Made by a program: the position numbers and the translations under genes. From Dehalococcoidia bacterium (GTDB taxonomy: Bacteria; Chloroflexota; Dehalococcoidia; Tepidiformales; Tepidiformaceae), in contig JAGQHB010000080.1 of assembly GCA_020432045.1 (NCBI GenBank), positions 1 to 42,700 of the forward strand: 42,700 nt of DNA. The letters run 5' to 3'. Below the pieces are notes generated by a model. That model was not told the origin of the DNA and made no database searches. It saw only the letters and a list, made by a program, of their open reading frames with translations. Each line of letters starts with the position of its first letter. Within the stretch, counting starts at the first letter, position 1. Shown here piece by piece: positions 39,647 through 42,700 of the stretch.

Positions 39647-40978
39647 CTACTTCGGGGTAGCAGCAGCGACGACCCGGCCGAGCATCGTCTGATCGCTGGC
39701 CGAAGGGCGGCGCTCAAGGCGTTCGCGAAGGACGGGTTCCGCCTGTTCGAAACGGCCGGCCCGCATGCAGGCTTCGAGGAGGGTGTCTTCGAAGACCTCG
39801 CGCTGGGCATTGGAACCACCGATGCGGACGACCATCTCTCGCACTGGATAGAGGGCGTCGACTGCACCGGCGTAGTCACGGTTGGCAAAGCGACGGATGG
39901 CCTCGGCGGTGGCGGCGACGATTGGGCCTGCGGGCTGCTTTCCTTCGGCCTCACGCTGACGAAGTCCGCCGACAAGGTGTTCGAGTGACTCGCCATCACC
40001 AGCCGCCGCGTAGGCGAGGGCGCAGTGGAGGTCGGCGAAGGTGATGCCGGGCTTCGGGAAGGTCTTTGCGGCGAAATCGCGGAGTTCGGCGCGTGAGGCC
40101 TCGGGACGGTCTACGCCGTAGAGGTCGCAGCGCCACATGAACGAGGCAGCATCGGCGATGGAGATCACCGCGGAGCCGGGATAGACGTCAGGCGCGAGGT
40201 CCTTCGCATAGATAGCGAGGGCGCCGGCAGCGCGACCTTCTTTCAACAAGAAGAGCGCATGGTGCCAGGCGAGGTGCGAGTAGATCGTGGCGTTGCGCTC
40301 GTAGCCGGGGAGCCAGCCCGCGAGGAAGGCGTCGCCGCCGGAGGCATCGCCAGCTTCGAAGAGGACGTGGGACATGGTATGGGCGCCGCTGCCCTGGCGG
40401 ACGAAGAGATCGAGCGAGCGTTGGGCGAGCGTTCGGGCCACCTCGAAGTGGTTGAGTTCGTTGTGGACGAAGGCATGGGTATTGAGGAACCACCAGTCAT
40501 CGCCGTAGGACTTCGCGAGCGGGTCGATGATAGCGAAGGTCTCGGCACGCCAGTCCGGTGATCCGTTGAAGGCGATGAGGCCGAAGGGGCCGGAGACCTG
40601 CAGCAGGAGGTAGGCGTCGCGGGGGTATTCGGCCAGGTGTTCGCGGGCGAATTCGGTGGCGCCGGAGCCATCGCCGTCCATGGCGCGGACAATGGCGGCA
40701 ACGTGCTGTTGTTCACGGCGAGTGGCGCTGGAGGCGGCCGTGAGGGCCGCTTCTTTTTCGCGCGTGGCCTCAGGGATGTTTCCGGTGACCTGGAGCTGGC
40801 GCGCGAGGGTGATATGCGCGAGCGCGAAGGCGGGGTCGTGCCGAAGTGCTTCGCGGAGGGCGTCTTCGGCGCCGCTGTTGTAGGCGAGGATGGCATCGAT
40901 GGCATGGACAAAGGCATCGGCAGTGGCAGCCGAGCCGGTGGTGAGTTCATAGCCGTAACGGTCGGTGAACGTGGTCAT
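39647..40978 (-). CDS. TTC38-like tetratricopeptide repeat protein
   Basis: The 443-residue product starts MTTFTDRYGYELTTGSAATADAF after GGAGG about 7 nt upstream. It has an array of paired helices of TPR type (e.g. ALREALRHDPAFALAHITLARQL), then the TTC38 family's HAFVHNELNHFEVARTLAQRSLDL, TMSHVLFEAGD and HLAWHHALFLL motifs. The repeated His residues may bind a metal or ligand, but no activity is established. The longer start upstream (41812) overlaps the serine hydrolase gene and is rejected. It is divergent from that gene. Confidence 0.88.
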   Translation of the reverse strand: MTTFTDRYGYELTTGSAATADAFVHAIDAILAYNSGAEDALREALRHDPAFALAHITLARQLQVTGNIPEATREKEAALTAASSATRREQQHVAAIVRAMDGDGSGATEFAREHLAEYPRDAYLLLQVSGPFGLIAFNGSPDWRAETFAIIDPLAKSYGDDWWFLNTHAFVHNELNHFEVARTLAQRSLDLFVRQGSGAHTMSHVLFEAGDASGGDAFLAGWLPGYERNATIYSHLAWHHALFLLKEGRAAGALAIYAKDLAPDVYPGSAVISIADAASFMWRCDLYGVDRPEASRAELRDFAAKTFPKPGITFADLHCALAYAAAGDGESLEHLVGGLRQREAEGKQPAGPIVAATAEAIRRFANRDYAGAVDALYPVREMVVRIGGSNAQREVFEDTLLEACMRAGRFEQAEPVLRERLERRPSASDQTMLGRVVAAATPK

Positions 40979-41074
40979 GCAGCGGCCTCCGGAAAAGGCG
41001 AGTGTAGCGCAGGAGGCAAGGATTCCGGTCGACATGCTTCCGGCAGGGGCGAGGTTTCCGTAGCATCCGCTGGC

Positions 41075-42424
41075 ATGAAATACGAGGCTATCCCGGGGCA
41101 TATCGGACTGTTCGCGCGCGGCGAGATGGAGCGCACGGGTGTGCCGGGCGTGGCCGTTGGCGTGATCGCGGGCGGGCGTTGGTACGCGACGGGGTACGGG
41201 GTGACGAGCCTGCGGAACCCGTTGAGCGTGACACCTGAGACGCTGTTCCAGGTGGGTTCGACGTCGAAGACGTACGCGGCGACGGCAATCATGGCGCTGG
41301 CGGAGGAAGGCAGGCTCGATATCGAGGAGCGGGTGCGGACGTACCTGCCCGAGTTTCGGCTGAAGAGCGAGGCGGACGCGGCGATAGTGACCGTGCGGCA
41401 CCTGCTGACGCACCACGGCGGTTGGGTTGGCGACTACTTCAAAGACATGGGCGACAACGACGACGCACTGGCGTTGATGGTCGAAAAGATGGCGGACGCG
41501 CCGCAGGTCACTCCGGCGGGTTTCGCATTCGCGTATAGCAATGCGGCGTTCAACGTGCTGGCGCGCATTGTCGAAGTGGTGAGCGGCGAGGGGTACGAGG
41601 CGTACATCGGGCGGCGATTCCTCGAACCGCTCGGGATGAAGCAGACGACGTACTTCGCAAACGAAGCGATCGTGCACCGGGTGGCGATGGGGCACCTTGA
41701 GACTGCCGAAGGGCCGCGGGTTTCGGGGCACTGGCGGATCAACCGGAGCATCGCGGGGAGCAGCGGCGTGGTCTCGAGCGTGCTGGATCAGCTTGGCTGG
41801 GCGGCGTTTCACATGGGCGGCGGCAGTGGCGTGCTAAAGGACGAGACGCTCCGCGCTATGCAGTCGAAGCAGGCGGAAGCGGGGAGCATGTGCGAGGCCT
41901 TCGGGTTCGGGTGGATGCTGGACACGGTGGGCGGTGAGCAGCTGGCGAAGCACGGTGGTTCGATCAACGGGCAACTTTCGAGCTTCGAGTTCATCCCGGC
42001 GCTGGGGTACGCGTGCACGGTGCTGACGAACTGCGATACGGGCCGCGAGGTGCGTGACACGGTGGCCGCCGCGTGTATGGAGCATTTCACGGGCATGAAG
42101 CGGACGTTGCCCGCACCCGACGCCTCGTTGACGGGGACGCTCCGGGAGTTCGTGGGCCGATACAAACAGCGGATGGTTGAGCTGGAAGTGAAGGCGGAGG
42201 GGGACACCCTCTGGGTACATGACCGGCAGGCGGCGTGGATCGCGGCGTTGGAGCCGCGGGCGGTCGACCCCCCGCCAGCGCCGATGCAGCTGTTCGCTCC
42301 GGATCGAGCAGTTGTAACGGAGGGCGCGCACCGGGGCGAGACGGCCGAGTTCATCCGGGCCGGCAGCGGACAGGTGGCGTGGATGCGCTGGGACGGACGG
42401 CTCTCCGCCCGCATCCAATCCTGA
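41075..42424 (+). CDS. Serine hydrolase of the beta-lactamase/PBP4-like (class C) family
   Basis: The 449-residue product starts MKYEAIPGHIGLFARGEME. Catalytic motifs: SxxK at Ser62-Thr-Ser-Lys65 (GSTSKTYAA), YxN at Tyr154-Ser-Asn156 (AYSNAAFN), and the HxG motif His293-Gly-Gly (AKHGGSING). No signal peptide is seen, so it may be cytoplasmic, and it may be an esterase or peptidase rather than a penicillin-degrading enzyme. A C-terminal extension of about 100 residues (after 340) resembles a lipocalin-like beta domain found in such hydrolases. The divergent neighbour is the TTC38-like gene. Confidence 0.9.
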   Translation: MKYEAIPGHIGLFARGEMERTGVPGVAVGVIAGGRWYATGYGVTSLRNPLSVTPETLFQVGSTSKTYAATAIMALAEEGRLDIEERVRTYLPEFRLKSEADAAIVTVRHLLTHHGGWVGDYFKDMGDNDDALALMVEKMADAPQVTPAGFAFAYSNAAFNVLARIVEVVSGEGYEAYIGRRFLEPLGMKQTTYFANEAIVHRVAMGHLETAEGPRVSGHWRINRSIAGSSGVVSSVLDQLGWAAFHMGGGSGVLKDETLRAMQSKQAEAGSMCEAFGFGWMLDTVGGEQLAKHGGSINGQLSSFEFIPALGYACTVLTNCDTGREVRDTVAAACMEHFTGMKRTLPAPDASLTGTLREFVGRYKQRMVELEVKAEGDTLWVHDRQAAWIAALEPRAVDPPPAPMQLFAPDRAVVTEGAHRGETAEFIRAGSGQVAWMRWDGRLSARIQS

Positions 42425-42700
42425 GCGCGCTTTCACCGGCGGCCAACGAACAGCGCCTGCTGCTGGCGGCGGACGGGGCGATCGCGTGCATCGGGCTCTA
42501 CGTGGGCGCGATCGGTCCCTCGCTGGAGGCGATCGCGGGGGACTCGGGGGTATCGCTGGGGACGGCCGGGCTCGTACTGACGGCGCTGGCGACCGGGTCG
42601 GTGACGGGATCTGCGACCGTGACCGCATGGCTGCACCGGCGACGGCAACGGCTGGTGGCAGCCGGGGGGATGCTGTTGATGGCGGCCGGGCTCGTGGGAC
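42379..42700 (+). CDS. MFS transporter, partial (runs off the window)
   Basis: The frame continues to the window end without a stop. After a start that is uncertain (GTG 42379 is the only standard codon; it overlaps the previous gene by 46 bp), the product reads RLLLAADGAIACIGLYVGAI and GPSLEAIAGDSGVSLGTAGLVLTALATGS, then HRRRQRLVAAGGMLLMAAGLVG: an N-terminal helix, a loop and second and third helices of the major facilitator type. Only the first quarter is present. Confidence 0.7.
   Translation, partial: MDALGRTALRPHPILSALSPAANEQRLLLAADGAIACIGLYVGAIGPSLEAIAGDSGVSLGTAGLVLTALATGSVTGSATVTAWLHRRRQRLVAAGGMLLMAAGLVG

Noticed and set aside
40637-41074. 146-residue N-terminal extension of the serine hydrolase
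   Set aside because: It overlaps the TTC38-like gene antisense and is Gly/Arg-rich; the family starts at 41075.
1-42700. tRNA, rRNA, prophage, insertion sequence or replication origin
   Set aside because: No tRNA-like cloverleaf, rRNA core, transposase, integrase, phage structural gene or DnaA-box cluster was seen on reading either strand; short RNAs could still be missed without a search.

Overview
This is a GC-rich, densely coded bacterial chromosome segment with no rRNA, tRNA, prophage or CRISPR visible. The gene set fits a member of the Chloroflexota, probably a Dehalococcoidia/Tepidiforma-like lineage: FAD-linked acyl-CoA metabolism with a fused membrane Fe-S/CCG electron-transfer protein, DUF3500, an M50-CBS protease, TTC38-like and UGSC proteins, and many GTG/TTG starts. 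The taxonomic call is an inference from gene content and was not checked by any search.

Layout. 0.2-2.5 kb: an EtfD-like membrane Fe-S oxidoreductase. 2.6-3.7 kb: two unrecognised exported or anchored proteins behind an 11-G tract. 3.9-6.4 kb: an acyl-CoA synthetase and an enoyl-CoA hydratase. 6.5-10.2 kb (plus strand): DUF3500, a small membrane protein, a site-2 protease with CBS domains, and a quinone reductase-like MDR enzyme. 10.2-12.9 kb is a scar region: an intact VapB antitoxin with a broken VapC, a 114-nt acyl-CoA dehydrogenase 3' fragment, an inserted-looking O-methyltransferase, and the intact acyl-CoA dehydrogenase. 13.9-15.7 kb: an ABC-2 exporter. 16.1-17.3 kb: small genes including a UGSC-family selenoprotein whose frame is interrupted by an in-frame UGA. 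17.5-21.9 kb: divergent mrfB-like and mrfA-like DNA-repair genes. 22.0-23.6 kb: a copper-delivery operon (His-rich protein, SCO1, PCuAC). 23.7-27.0 kb: alpha/beta hydrolase, a tiny membrane peptide, a ketosynthase-fold protein without its catalytic triad, a metallo-beta-lactamase-fold protein and a YkvA-like protein. 28.2-31.6 kb: glnA, panC, panB. 31.8-33.6 kb: two blue-copper (cupredoxin) proteins. 34.5-37.9 kb: a compact operon mutM - pseudokinase-like protein - unknown - NylC/DmpA-type peptidase. 38.0-42.7 kb: a PlsC-like acyltransferase, a membrane protein, a TTC38-like protein, a serine beta-lactamase-fold hydrolase and a partial MFS transporter.

How the genes work together. One theme is beta-oxidation: acyl-CoA ligase, acyl-CoA dehydrogenase and enoyl-CoA hydratase, with the membrane Fe-S protein as a likely route for ETF electrons to quinone. 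A second is copper handling and extracytoplasmic electron transfer (SCO1, PCuAC, cupredoxins). A third is DNA repair (MutM and the mitomycin-repair pair MrfA/MrfB). The strongest unusual signal is the UGSC selenoprotein at 16105-16623: the codons around the UGA spell Sec-Gly-Ser-Cys and the reading frame continues across it. Also notable are several proteins that keep a fold but have lost catalytic residues (ketosynthase, APH-type kinase, MBL), and two families of GC-rich intergenic repeats.
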